64,000 bases of DNA from positions 1 to 64,000 of the forward strand of contig NZ_NPML01000007.1 of the NCBI RefSeq assembly GCF_002252565.1, in the 5' to 3' direction. Below, one piece after another: positions 1 to 7,837 of this stretch. Below the pieces are notes generated by a model, which was not told where the DNA came from, did not search any database, and saw nothing but the letters and a program-made list of their open reading frames with translations. Source of the stretch: Petroclostridium xylanilyticum (GTDB lineage Bacteria > Bacillota > Clostridia > SK-Y3). The first letter of the stretch is position 1; every line of letters starts with the position of its first letter. The position numbers and the translations under genes are program-made.

Positions 1-456
1 ACAAAAAGAAGAGGTGTAAACCGTTATAAGAAAACTAAAAACATTATTAAGTTGGAGTGCCTTATTCGTAAAGTCCATAAAAAAATAAAAGACATTCGTA
101 CAAATTATTTACATCAAGAAACTGCTAAACTGGTGAAAGCCAAGCCAGAGTTTGTGTGTATGGAAAATTTAAATATTAAAGGTATGGTTAAAAACCATAA
201 ATTAGCAAAATCCGTACAAGAACAAATGTTTAGCGAGTTTCGTAGAATAATGGAATATAAATGTAAATGGAATCATATTAGGTTTATAGTAGCAGACAGG
301 TATTATCCATCAAGCAAGACATGTAGTGAATGTGGATATATTTTAGATAAGATGTCTTTATCAACAAGAAAATGGGTGTGTCCTGAATGTGGAATAATGC
401 ATGACAGAGATATAAATGCAGCTATAAATCTAATGAAATATGGAAAATCAGTATAA
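1..456 (+). CDS. tnpB: IS200/IS605-family TnpB (OrfB), C-terminal part
   Basis: The frame is open from the first base, so these are the last ~151 residues of a protein that starts left of the window. They hold the RuvC-like glutamate (CMENLNIKG), a four-cysteine zinc finger (CSECG ... CPECG) and the final aspartate context HDRDINAAINL, which together define TnpB of IS200/IS605 transposons. In studied relatives TnpB is an RNA-guided DNA nuclease that uses an RNA made from the right end of the element. No tnpA is visible here; it could lie to the left or be absent. This part shows no frameshift. Whether the full gene is intact cannot be judged. Confidence 0.93.
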   Translation, partial: TKRRGVNRYKKTKNIIKLECLIRKVHKKIKDIRTNYLHQETAKLVKAKPEFVCMENLNIKGMVKNHKLAKSVQEQMFSEFRRIMEYKCKWNHIRFIVADRYYPSSKTCSECGYILDKMSLSTRKWVCPECGIMHDRDINAAINLMKYGKSV

Positions 457-601
457 TTCACTTAACGAATTATGTTGGTATGTACGGTGTCGTCACATCG
501 GAATTTAAGCCTTTGGAGAGTCATACCAAACGCAAGTAGGATTCCGAAAGCGGACTCTATGAATAAGGAAAAGAACATAAAAGTTATAAATTTTATAACT
601 T
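457..601 (+). ncRNA. IS200/IS605 right end, candidate omega (re)RNA
   Basis: The non-coding stretch straight after tnpB has the layout of a right end that yields the guide RNA of TnpB. A long hairpin pairs TTGGTATG (475-482) with CATACCAA (522-529). After it, AGTTATAA (582-589) faces TTATAACT (593-600), a subterminal palindrome of the kind TnpA recognises. By analogy the RNA would run through the 3' part of tnpB to about here, and the flank just beyond would be the guide. The exact tip of the element is not resolved. A further palindrome (603-609 with 613-619) may already be host DNA. Confidence 0.5.
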
Positions 602-629
602 TTTATAAGTTTCTTATAACGGAATTATT

Positions 630-1673
630 ATGCTATTAAAAAAATTAACTGAGGCAATTGGAGTTTCCGGAAATGAAAAAGCTGTTAGAGACATTATTAT
701 AAAAGAAATTGGTAATGATTGTGAAAATATTGCCATCGACCGTATGGGAAATCTTATAGCTCTCAAAAAAGGTACAGAAGGTAATGGAAAAAAAGTGATG
801 CTGGCAGCGCACATGGATGAAGTTGGCTTAATCGTTACAGGAATCACTGATACAGGGTTTATTAAATTTAAGCCTGTCGGAGGTATCGATGCCAGAATTT
901 TAGTTTCCAAGAAAGTTGTTATAGGGGATAATAGAATTCCAGGGGTAATTGGTCTTAAAGCAATTCACCTGCAGGAACCCGGTGAAAGAAAACAGGCTGT
1001 AAAAGTTAAAAACCTGTACATAGATATTGGTGCCAAAAACAAAGAAGATGCTGAGAAAAAAGTAAACTTAGGGGATTATATTGGTTTTGATAGCAGCTGC
1101 GTTGAGTTTGGCAATAACCTGGTTAAGGCAAAGGCCCTGGATGACCGCGTAGGTTGTGCAATTCTCATTGAAATGCTAAAAGAAAGATACACATTTGATT
1201 TATATGCCTGTTTTACCGTCCAGGAAGAAGTGGGATTAAGAGGTGCCGGCGTGGCGGCATATACAGTCAGCCCTGATTTAGCACTTGTCGTAGAAGGGAC
1301 CACATGTTCAGATGTTCCAGGCGCAGAAGAACATGAACATGCAACAACTCTGGGGCATGGTCCTGCCGTATCTATCATGGATAGAGCATCCTATTCCAAC
1401 AAAGGTTTATCCCAGCTTCTATATAATCTGGGAAAAGACAATAATATCAAAGTCCAGTATAAGCGGACTACTTTTGGAGGTAATGATGCAGGCAAAATCC
1501 ATTTAACAAGAGAAGGTATTCCAACTGCTGCTATTTCAGTACCTTGCAGATATATCCATTCACCGGTATCGGTTATGAATTTGGACGACTACGAAGGATG
1601 TAAAAAAATTGTCCGGTTATTTTTACATGAGATTGGGAAAAAAGAAATTAATAAATGGGAGGAAATAAAATGA
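630..1673 (+). CDS. M42 family metallo-aminopeptidase
   Basis: 347 residues, the usual size for M42 (PepA/FrvX/YsdC-type) aminopeptidases, cytosolic dizinc enzymes that form large complexes and trim peptides. Expected metal and catalytic residues are visible: H61 in AAHMDE, D171/D172 in ALDDR, E199/E200 in VQEE, E222 in VEGTT and H310 in YIHSP. It overlaps the next gene by ATGA and is paralogous to it. The ribosome binding site is poor (only CGGA at about 620-623), although the second gene has a strong one. An IS200/IS605 right end lies within about 30 bases upstream and may have replaced the original leader. Substrate preference cannot be read from sequence. Confidence 0.93.
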   Translation: MLLKKLTEAIGVSGNEKAVRDIIIKEIGNDCENIAIDRMGNLIALKKGTEGNGKKVMLAAHMDEVGLIVTGITDTGFIKFKPVGGIDARILVSKKVVIGDNRIPGVIGLKAIHLQEPGERKQAVKVKNLYIDIGAKNKEDAEKKVNLGDYIGFDSSCVEFGNNLVKAKALDDRVGCAILIEMLKERYTFDLYACFTVQEEVGLRGAGVAAYTVSPDLALVVEGTTCSDVPGAEEHEHATTLGHGPAVSIMDRASYSNKGLSQLLYNLGKDNNIKVQYKRTTFGGNDAGKIHLTREGIPTAAISVPCRYIHSPVSVMNLDDYEGCKKIVRLFLHEIGKKEINKWEEIK

Positions 1674-2656
1674 TTGATTTACTAAACAAACTGACACAAA
1701 CCTACGGCCCTTCTGGAAATGAAGAACTGGTAAGGGAAGTTATTATGAATGAGATTAAAGAATATGTTGACGAAATAGATATAGATCCCTTAGGTAATTT
1801 AATTGCCAGAAAAAAAGGGGATGGGAAAAAATTAATGTTTGCAGCCCATATGGATGAAATAGGGCTGATTGTCACATATATTGACAAAGAAGGTTTTCTG
1901 AGATTTTCAAATGTTGGGGGAGTCTCCCAATACTATTCCCTATTTCAGAGAGTAAAATTCAAAAATGGTATTATAGGAATCCTGGGATATGAAGAAAAGA
2001 TTGAAGAAATGAAGGATTTAAAAATTGAGAAGATGTATATTGATATTGGCGCAAAAAGTAGAGAAGAAGCAGAAAAACTTGTGAATATCGGCGATGTGGC
2101 CTGTTTTGCAGGTGATTTTCACTATAACTTAAATAAGGTATCTTCCAAGGCTTTGGATGACAGGCTGGGATGTTATATGTTGATTGAAGTGATTAAAGCA
2201 TTAAAAAATCATTCCAATGACCTTTATTTTGTCTTTACCGTCCAAGAAGAACTCGGACTAAGGGGTGCCAAAACATCCGCTTTTTCTGTAAGTCCTGATT
2301 ATGCCATTGCGGTAGATGTAACTGACACCGGCGATACTCCCGGTTCAAAGCCAATGGCATTAAAACTTGGAAGAGGCCCTGCAATTAAAGTTAAGGATAA
2401 TTCAATTATCACCCATCCCTTTGTCCGTACTTTAATGATTGATACAGCAAAAGAAACGGGTATTCCATATCAGCTGGAAGTTTTAGAACGCGGAGGTACC
2501 GATTCCGGGGCCATACATCTTACAAAAGGCGGAATACCTTCAGGCGTCCTCTCTATTGCTACAAGATATATACATTCTCCTGCAGAAATGGTGGACTTTG
2601 ATGATGTTAAAAATGGAATTGCTTTATTAACTGCAATTGCAGCTAAAGAAATATAA
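1670..2656 (+). CDS. M42 family metallo-aminopeptidase (second copy)
   Basis: 328 residues. I start at ATG 1670, because GGGAGGAAA sits 6-12 bases before it and the ATGA overlap couples it to the preceding gene; an in-frame ATG at 1655 would fall before that site. Metal ligands match the family: H60 in AAHMDE, D163/D164 in ALDDR, E193/E194 in VQEE, D216 in AVDVTD and a C-terminal YIHSP histidine. The upstream paralogue has glutamate where this one has D216. M42 assemblies can be built from more than one subunit, so the pair may form a mixed complex; that is inference. Confidence 0.93.
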   Translation: MIDLLNKLTQTYGPSGNEELVREVIMNEIKEYVDEIDIDPLGNLIARKKGDGKKLMFAAHMDEIGLIVTYIDKEGFLRFSNVGGVSQYYSLFQRVKFKNGIIGILGYEEKIEEMKDLKIEKMYIDIGAKSREEAEKLVNIGDVACFAGDFHYNLNKVSSKALDDRLGCYMLIEVIKALKNHSNDLYFVFTVQEELGLRGAKTSAFSVSPDYAIAVDVTDTGDTPGSKPMALKLGRGPAIKVKDNSIITHPFVRTLMIDTAKETGIPYQLEVLERGGTDSGAIHLTKGGIPSGVLSIATRYIHSPAEMVDFDDVKNGIALLTAIAAKEI

Positions 2657-2738
2657 AATCAGTATTCCACACATGATACTACTCAACCTCTATGGTACAT
2701 GTAAGATATTTAATGCGATAAATATACAAACAAATAAA

Positions 2739-2766
2739 GCAGGATTTTAGCAGGTTTATGTAGAAT
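2739..2766 (+). promoter_or_regulatory. SigH-type promoter upstream of the beta-CASP gene
   Basis: GCAGGATTT (2739-2747), a 12-base spacer and GTAGAAT (2760-2766) match the Bacillus SigH consensus RnAGGAwWW-N11-12-RnnGAAT at every defined position. The start would lie about 80 bases before the ATG at 2854. A close variant occurs at 53431-53457. SigH drives entry into sporulation in known Firmicutes; its role here is inferred. Confidence 0.5.
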
Positions 2767-2853
2767 ATAATGTATAATATATATGTAATGTAAATTCTTT
2801 GATGCAATACATATAGTAATAAATACACTATAACAAAAGAGTGGGGTGGGGTC

Positions 2854-4485
2854 ATGAATGTTACATTTTTAGGGGCGGCAAAAACGGTTACAGGCTCATG
2901 TTACTATCTTGAGGTTAATAATAAAAAAATACTGGTGGATTGTGGCCTGTTTCAGGGACATGAAGGGGATAGGGAATTAAATTATGAGCCGTTCCCGTTT
3001 CGTATGGATGAATTGGATTATGTGCTGCTCACTCATGCGCATATAGACCACAGCGGCAGAATTCCAAAGCTATATAAAGATGGTTACAGGGGTGAAGTTA
3101 TTGCAACAAAAGCCACTGTTGAACTATGTGAAATCATGCTTCCTGACAGTGGACATATACAGGAGATGGAAATTGAATGGACTAACAGAAAAAGGTTAAG
3201 AGCAGGAAAAGCTCCTGTAGAACCTTTATATACGTATCAGGATGCCATTGATTGTATATCTGTTTTTAGAAAAGTATCCTATGATGAATTTATAAAGCTT
3301 CAGGGAAATATTACAATCCGGTTTAGGGATGCAGGGCATATTTTAGGCTCGTCCATTTTAGAAATGTGGGTGAATGAAAATGGTCATGAAACTAAAATCG
3401 TGTTTTCCGGGGATTTAGGTAATAAAGATATGCCTATACTGCGCGACCCAACCATTATAGATAGTGCCGATTATTTATTTATCGAATCCACTTACGGTGA
3501 CAGGTTGCACCATCAAAATGAAAACAAGGTAGAAAAGTTTGTAGATATTATTATTGAAACAATCGAAAAAGGAGGCAACGTAGTAATTCCTTCTTTTGCT
3601 GTAGGACGTACACAGGAAATTATTTATGACCTTCATAAACAGTTATCTAAATATGATGAAAAAATTAAAAAATTGTTCAATATCCCCGTATATGTAGATA
3701 GTCCATTGGCAATTTCAGCAACGGAGGTATTTAGAAACAATTTGGACTGTTATGATGAAGAAGCCAGGGAATATGTAAAAAATGGGGATAATCCTTTGGA
3801 TTTTCCGACTCTTAAATTTACGACAACGGCAGAAGAATCCAAAGAATTAAATGAAAAAGATGAAAAAATGATTATTATTTCTGCCAGCGGTATGTGTGAG
3901 GCAGGGAGAATCAAACATCATCTAAAGCATAACCTCTGGAGACCTGAATCAACAATATTATTTGTCGGCTACCAAGCTGAAGGAACGCTGGGAAGAAAAA
4001 TACTGGATGGGGCAAAAAAAGTGAGAATTTTTGGAGAAGAAATTTCTGTTAATGCGCGAATTGAATCCATTGACAGTTTTTCCGGGCATGCAGACCAAAA
4101 AGGCTTGTTGGATTGGATAGATGCCTTCAAGGATAAACCAAAGAAAATATTTATTATCCATGGGGAAGCGAACAGCCAAAAAATATTTGCAGAAAAGATT
4201 CAGCAGCAGTTTAATATAGAATGTATCATACCTGATAAAGGTGAAACCTTCTCCATTACACCAAATAGAGTAATTACTGCAGCAACTGCTAATGAACAGG
4301 ATAGGAAATATAGATATTCACGTCTTCAATTGTTAGAATATACCCGGTTAATTGAAGAAGAAGTACTGGAACTTTCTGACTTTATAAAAAATACTATCAC
4401 TAAAGAAACTGATGATATTATGGTAGAAAGTTTATTATATAAACTTAAAGATTTAGAAAAAAATCTTCGTACATTGGTTAAATAG
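2854..4485 (+). CDS. Beta-CASP metallo-beta-lactamase, CPSF-like ribonuclease family
   Basis: 543 residues. The N-terminal metallo-beta-lactamase fold has H61, H63, D65 and H66 in the motif HAHIDHSG, then H162 (AGHILGSS) and D187 (SGDLGN). A beta-CASP domain follows (SFAVGRTQE, SASGMCEAGR), then an RMMBL-type segment (DSFSGHADQKG). This architecture is shared by eukaryotic CPSF-73, archaeal aCPSF and bacterial homologues, which cut RNA. About 70 extra C-terminal residues are charged and helical. It stands alone, with a strong GGGGTGGGG ribosome binding site. RNA processing is the family expectation; the bacterial target is unknown to me. Confidence 0.87.
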   Translation: MNVTFLGAAKTVTGSCYYLEVNNKKILVDCGLFQGHEGDRELNYEPFPFRMDELDYVLLTHAHIDHSGRIPKLYKDGYRGEVIATKATVELCEIMLPDSGHIQEMEIEWTNRKRLRAGKAPVEPLYTYQDAIDCISVFRKVSYDEFIKLQGNITIRFRDAGHILGSSILEMWVNENGHETKIVFSGDLGNKDMPILRDPTIIDSADYLFIESTYGDRLHHQNENKVEKFVDIIIETIEKGGNVVIPSFAVGRTQEIIYDLHKQLSKYDEKIKKLFNIPVYVDSPLAISATEVFRNNLDCYDEEAREYVKNGDNPLDFPTLKFTTTAEESKELNEKDEKMIIISASGMCEAGRIKHHLKHNLWRPESTILFVGYQAEGTLGRKILDGAKKVRIFGEEISVNARIESIDSFSGHADQKGLLDWIDAFKDKPKKIFIIHGEANSQKIFAEKIQQQFNIECIIPDKGETFSITPNRVITAATANEQDRKYRYSRLQLLEYTRLIEEEVLELSDFIKNTITKETDDIMVESLLYKLKDLEKNLRTLVK

Positions 4486-4558
4486 TACTTTATTTTTTTA
4501 CCGAAATATTGTAATATATTCATAAAGATTTCCTAGAGAGTGCTATAAATAGAAGAAG

Positions 4559-4592
4559 GGATGCGACTGAGGAACCGTCACCTGTCGCATCC
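4559..4592 (+). repeat. Intergenic palindromic repeat (GTCGCATCC family)
   Basis: GGATGCGAC (4559-4567) pairs with GTCGCATCC (4584-4592) around a core containing GAGGAACCGTC. The same core and arms recur at 45418-45487, so this is one copy of a dispersed intergenic element rather than a plain terminator. No T-run follows. Confidence 0.6.
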
Positions 4593-4661
4593 TTTGTAGA
4601 GCGGAGAGTATGGTAGCGATAACAGTAAAAACAAAATAATGTAGTATGGGAGGATGGTTAT

Positions 4662-6185
4662 ATGTTAAAATTCATATTTGTGGTACTTTACGTAGTACTT
4701 ATGCTGGGAATAGGTTTTGTAAGTATGAAGAAGGCATCTACTTTACAAGACTTTTTTTTAGGCGGAAGAAAAATGGGACCATGGATTTCCGCTTTCGCTT
4801 ATGGAACAACATATTTTTCTGCAGTTCTATTTATCGGTTATGCCGGTAAAATCGGATGGGGTTTTGGTCTCTCTTCAGTATGGATTGGTGTAGGTAATGC
4901 ACTGCTGGGAAGCTGGTTGGCTTGGGTTATCCTGGCCAAAAAAACCAGGGATATGACACACCGGTTGGACGCTTCTACAATGCCCGAATTTTTTGAAAAA
5001 AGGTATGACAGTAAAGCGCTCAAGGTCTTTTCCGCTCTTATTATTTTTATCTTTCTCGTCCCTTATTCTGCTTCGGTCTATGCAGGACTAAGCTATTTAT
5101 TTGAATCAGTATTTGGTATCCCATATGTTTACTGTATGTTGTTTATGGCTATCTTGACTGCAATTTATCTTGTATTAGGCGGATATGTAGCCACGGCGAT
5201 GACTGACTTTATCCAAGGGATCATCATGATCTTCGGTGTTATTATAATGATTGGATATGTACTGACAAATCCTGCTGTTGGTGGTTTGACGGAAGGTATG
5301 GCCAGATTGTCACAAATTCCTAAAGATGGTGCGCGATTGGTCAGCTTGTTTGGTGGGTCCAACTGGCTTGGATTATTATCTCTTATCGTATTAACCAGTT
5401 TTGGAAGCTGGGGCTTACCCCAGATGATTCATAAGTTTTATGCAATAAAAGATGAAAAATCTATTTCAAAAGCAACAGTCGTATCAACCGGTTTTGCAGC
5501 ATTAATTGCGTGCGGTGCTTATTTCGTAGGTGCTTTTGGAAGACTGTTCCTGGACAATCAGGTGCCTCTGACAGGTGGAAAACCAAATTATGATATTATT
5601 ATACCTGAACTGCTAAAAATTGCTCTCCCGGAAGCTGTATTAAGCATCATATTGCTTTTAGTTTTATCGGCATCAATGTCTACTCTCGCTTCCATCGTCC
5701 TTACATCAAGCTCGGCGATTGCAATTGATTTGGTACAGGGTTATATATTCCCCAAGATGAAAAAAGAAATTAAAAAGGAAACAGTAATGCTTTTAATGAG
5801 AGTATTATGCCTTGTATTTATTGTATTTTCCTTTATTGTTGCATATAAGCCTAATGCAATCCTGGTTCTCATGTCGTTTTCATGGGGAACTGTTGCAGGG
5901 TCATTTATAGGACCGTTCTTGTTCGGACTTTACTGGAAGGGTACTACTAAATTGGGTGCATGGGCAGGTATGCTGGGAGGATTCTTAACCTCCATTATTC
6001 TTGCATTATCTAGTAATTTGAATGCTTCACAGGCGCCAATGTTCGGAATGATTGCAATGCTTGTTTCCATCATAGCGGTTCCTGTAGTAAGCTTCATTAC
6101 CCCTAAGCTGTCACACAACCATATAGTAGAAATTTTTAATTCCAAAGTTAACGAAAACAATAAGGTTGGTTTGGATTTAGATTGA
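4662..6185 (+). CDS. Sodium:solute symporter (SSS family)
   Basis: 507 residues with about 13 hydrophobic segments, the size and pattern of the SSS (PutP/PanF) family of sodium-coupled uptake carriers in the membrane. The N-terminus has the family signature of a first helix followed by FFLGGRKMGPW. The ribosome binding site GGGAGG lies 9-14 bases before ATG 4662. The gene heads the aryl-acid cluster in the same direction as the PaaK and Ior genes, so an aromatic acid or amino acid is a plausible substrate, but the sequence does not show specificity. A hairpin terminator and a leader-like element separate it from paaK. Confidence 0.88.
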   Translation: MLKFIFVVLYVVLMLGIGFVSMKKASTLQDFFLGGRKMGPWISAFAYGTTYFSAVLFIGYAGKIGWGFGLSSVWIGVGNALLGSWLAWVILAKKTRDMTHRLDASTMPEFFEKRYDSKALKVFSALIIFIFLVPYSASVYAGLSYLFESVFGIPYVYCMLFMAILTAIYLVLGGYVATAMTDFIQGIIMIFGVIIMIGYVLTNPAVGGLTEGMARLSQIPKDGARLVSLFGGSNWLGLLSLIVLTSFGSWGLPQMIHKFYAIKDEKSISKATVVSTGFAALIACGAYFVGAFGRLFLDNQVPLTGGKPNYDIIIPELLKIALPEAVLSIILLLVLSASMSTLASIVLTSSSAIAIDLVQGYIFPKMKKEIKKETVMLLMRVLCLVFIVFSFIVAYKPNAILVLMSFSWGTVAGSFIGPFLFGLYWKGTTKLGAWAGMLGGFLTSIILALSSNLNASQAPMFGMIAMLVSIIAVPVVSFITPKLSHNHIVEIFNSKVNENNKVGLDLD

Positions 6186-6189
6186 TTAA

Positions 6190-6245
6190 ACCAATCTCTT
6201 AGCCTTGGAGTTTTCGCTTTTGAAATGAACTGGCACAACGTATAT
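6190..6245 (+). promoter_or_regulatory. Leader-like element, copy A (before first paaK)
   Basis: Two blocks, CTCTTAGCCTTGGA (6196-6209) and TGAACTGGCACAACG (6226-6240), recur nearly unchanged and in the same order at 11536-11589, upstream of the ACT-domain gene. The bases between are not conserved. TTGGTTT in the end of the symporter gene can pair with AAACCAA just before block one. A hairpin at 6251-6281 follows. This looks like a conserved cis-acting RNA or protein site, but I do not recognise it. Confidence 0.35.
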
Positions 6246-6250
6246 CCTGT

Positions 6251-6281
6251 AAAGGTTAGAAGAGAACGCCTTCTAACCTTT
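6251..6281 (+). terminator. Hairpin between symporter and paaK
   Basis: AAAGGTTAGAAG (6251-6262) pairs perfectly with CTTCTAACCTTT (6270-6281) over a 7-base loop, followed by an AT-rich stretch instead of a clean T-run. It could terminate the symporter message or be the expression platform of the preceding element. Confidence 0.55.
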
Positions 6282-6381
6282 ATATATTATATATATTGAT
6301 ATATAAGGAAATAGTTTGCACCCAAAACAGTGGACAAAGGTGCGCAATTGTTCTTTAATGAAGAAAGGGGTCAATTGTATT

Positions 6382-7680
6382 ATGTTTTGGTCAAAAGAAC
6401 AAGAATGTATTTCCAGAGATGAGTTAAAAAAACTTCAATTATTTAGACTGAAAGAAACGATTAAAAGAGTTTACAACAATGTTCCTTTCTATAGAAAACG
6501 GTTAGACTCCATAGGGCTTTCACCTGAAAATATCTCTTCCCTGGATGATTTAAAAGAAATTCCTTTTACTACAAAGGATGACATACGTGAGCATTATCCT
6601 TACGGACTGTTTGCTGAGCCTATGAAAAAAATAGTGAGGATACATGCTTCTTCCGGTACTACCGGCAAGCCAACGGTTGTAGGCTACACCAAAAATGACC
6701 TGAACACATGGTCGGAATTGGTGGCCAGAGTCATTGTGGAGGCCGGTGGCAATGAAGACGACGTGGCCCAGGTAGCTTTTGGTTACGGGCTGTTCACCGG
6801 AGCTTTTGGCCTTCACTACGGCCTTGAAAAAATAGGGGCTGCTGTAGTACCCTGTTCGAGCGGTAATACCGAAAAACAGATAATGCTGATGAAGGATTTT
6901 GGGACCACATTGCTTGTCAGTACACCATCCTATGCTTTATATATGTCAGAAGTGGCTCAGGAATTAAATATAAAAAGAGAAAATTTAAAGCTCCGTTTAG
7001 GATTATTTGGCGCTGAGGGTTCTACTGAAGAGATGAGGAATGAACTCGAACAGCGTTGGGGAATAGTCGCTACAGAAAATTATGGATTGAGTGAAATTAT
7101 CGGTCCGGGAGTTTCGGGGGAATGCATTTATAAGCAAGGTATGCATATCGCAGAAGACCATTTCATTCCTGAAATAATTAATCCGGATACAGGAGAAGTT
7201 TTAAACTGGGGTGAAAAAGGTGAATTAGTTATTACTACCATCACCAAGGAAGGATTTCCATTATTACGTTATAGAACAAAAGATATCACATGGTTAACTG
7301 ATGAACCCTGCCAATGTGGCAGAACACTCGCCAGGATGGCAAAAGTCCAGGGCAGATCCGATGATATGTTGATTATCAAAGGTGTTAATGTATTTCCTTC
7401 TCAAATTGAAAGTGTGCTGATAGGACTTGAGCATATCGGACCTCACTATCAAATTGTTGTACGAAAAAAAGGATTTGTAGATACCCTGGAAGTTTTGGTT
7501 GAGCTCATTGACGGCAGTATGCTTGAAAAATTTAGCGAGCTTGAAAAATTGGAGCATACAATCAGGCATAAGCTCCACACAATCCTGGGACTGGATGCAA
7601 AAGTAAGGCTGGTTGAGCCTAAAACCATAGAACGTTCCATGGGAAAAGCGAAGAGAGTGATTGATTTGAGAAATAGTTAG
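6382..7680 (+). CDS. paaK: Phenylacetate-CoA ligase (AMP-forming), first copy
   Basis: 432 residues from ATG 6382, chosen because AAAGGGG lies at 6364-6370 and the N-terminus then matches the paralogue at 10168; an in-frame ATG at 6316 has no such site. Adenylating-enzyme motifs are present: SSGTTGKPTVVGYT (ATP P-loop), YGLSEIIGPG and the C-terminal [19 protein letters not shown]. The enzyme joins arylacetates to CoA at the cost of ATP. Next to an indolepyruvate oxidoreductase it may also run backwards to make ATP, as proposed for anaerobes and archaea. Which aromatic acid it prefers is not visible. Confidence 0.9.
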   Translation: MFWSKEQECISRDELKKLQLFRLKETIKRVYNNVPFYRKRLDSIGLSPENISSLDDLKEIPFTTKDDIREHYPYGLFAEPMKKIVRIHASSGTTGKPTVVGYTKNDLNTWSELVARVIVEAGGNEDDVAQVAFGYGLFTGAFGLHYGLEKIGAAVVPCSSGNTEKQIMLMKDFGTTLLVSTPSYALYMSEVAQELNIKRENLKLRLGLFGAEGSTEEMRNELEQRWGIVATENYGLSEIIGPGVSGECIYKQGMHIAEDHFIPEIINPDTGEVLNWGEKGELVITTITKEGFPLLRYRTKDITWLTDEPCQCGRTLARMAKVQGRSDDMLIIKGVNVFPSQIESVLIGLEHIGPHYQIVVRKKGFVDTLEVLVELIDGSMLEKFSELEKLEHTIRHKLHTILGLDAKVRLVEPKTIERSMGKAKRVIDLRNS

Positions 7681-7775
7681 TAATGCACCCAGCATTCAGC
7701 AAATTATGGACTTATCAATATAGTAAATGTTATAATACTATTAATTATACGTAATATACTGTTCGCAGTTCATGG

Positions 7776-7826
7776 TTGGGTTTTTAAAGCTCGGAACTTA
7801 GAACTTCGAACTCGAAACTACGATTA
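7776..7826 (+). repeat. Short degenerate GAACTTCGAACT-type repeat
   Basis: A run of near-repeats (CTCGGAACTTAGAACTTCGAACTCGAAAC) sits between paaK and iorA; it resembles the CTCCGAACTCCGAAC repeat at 33256-33286. The 157-base gap also holds TATAAT at 7731-7736 without a convincing -35 box. The repeat ends just before the iorA ribosome binding site. Confidence 0.4.
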
Positions 7827-7837
7827 GGGGGGTTCTT

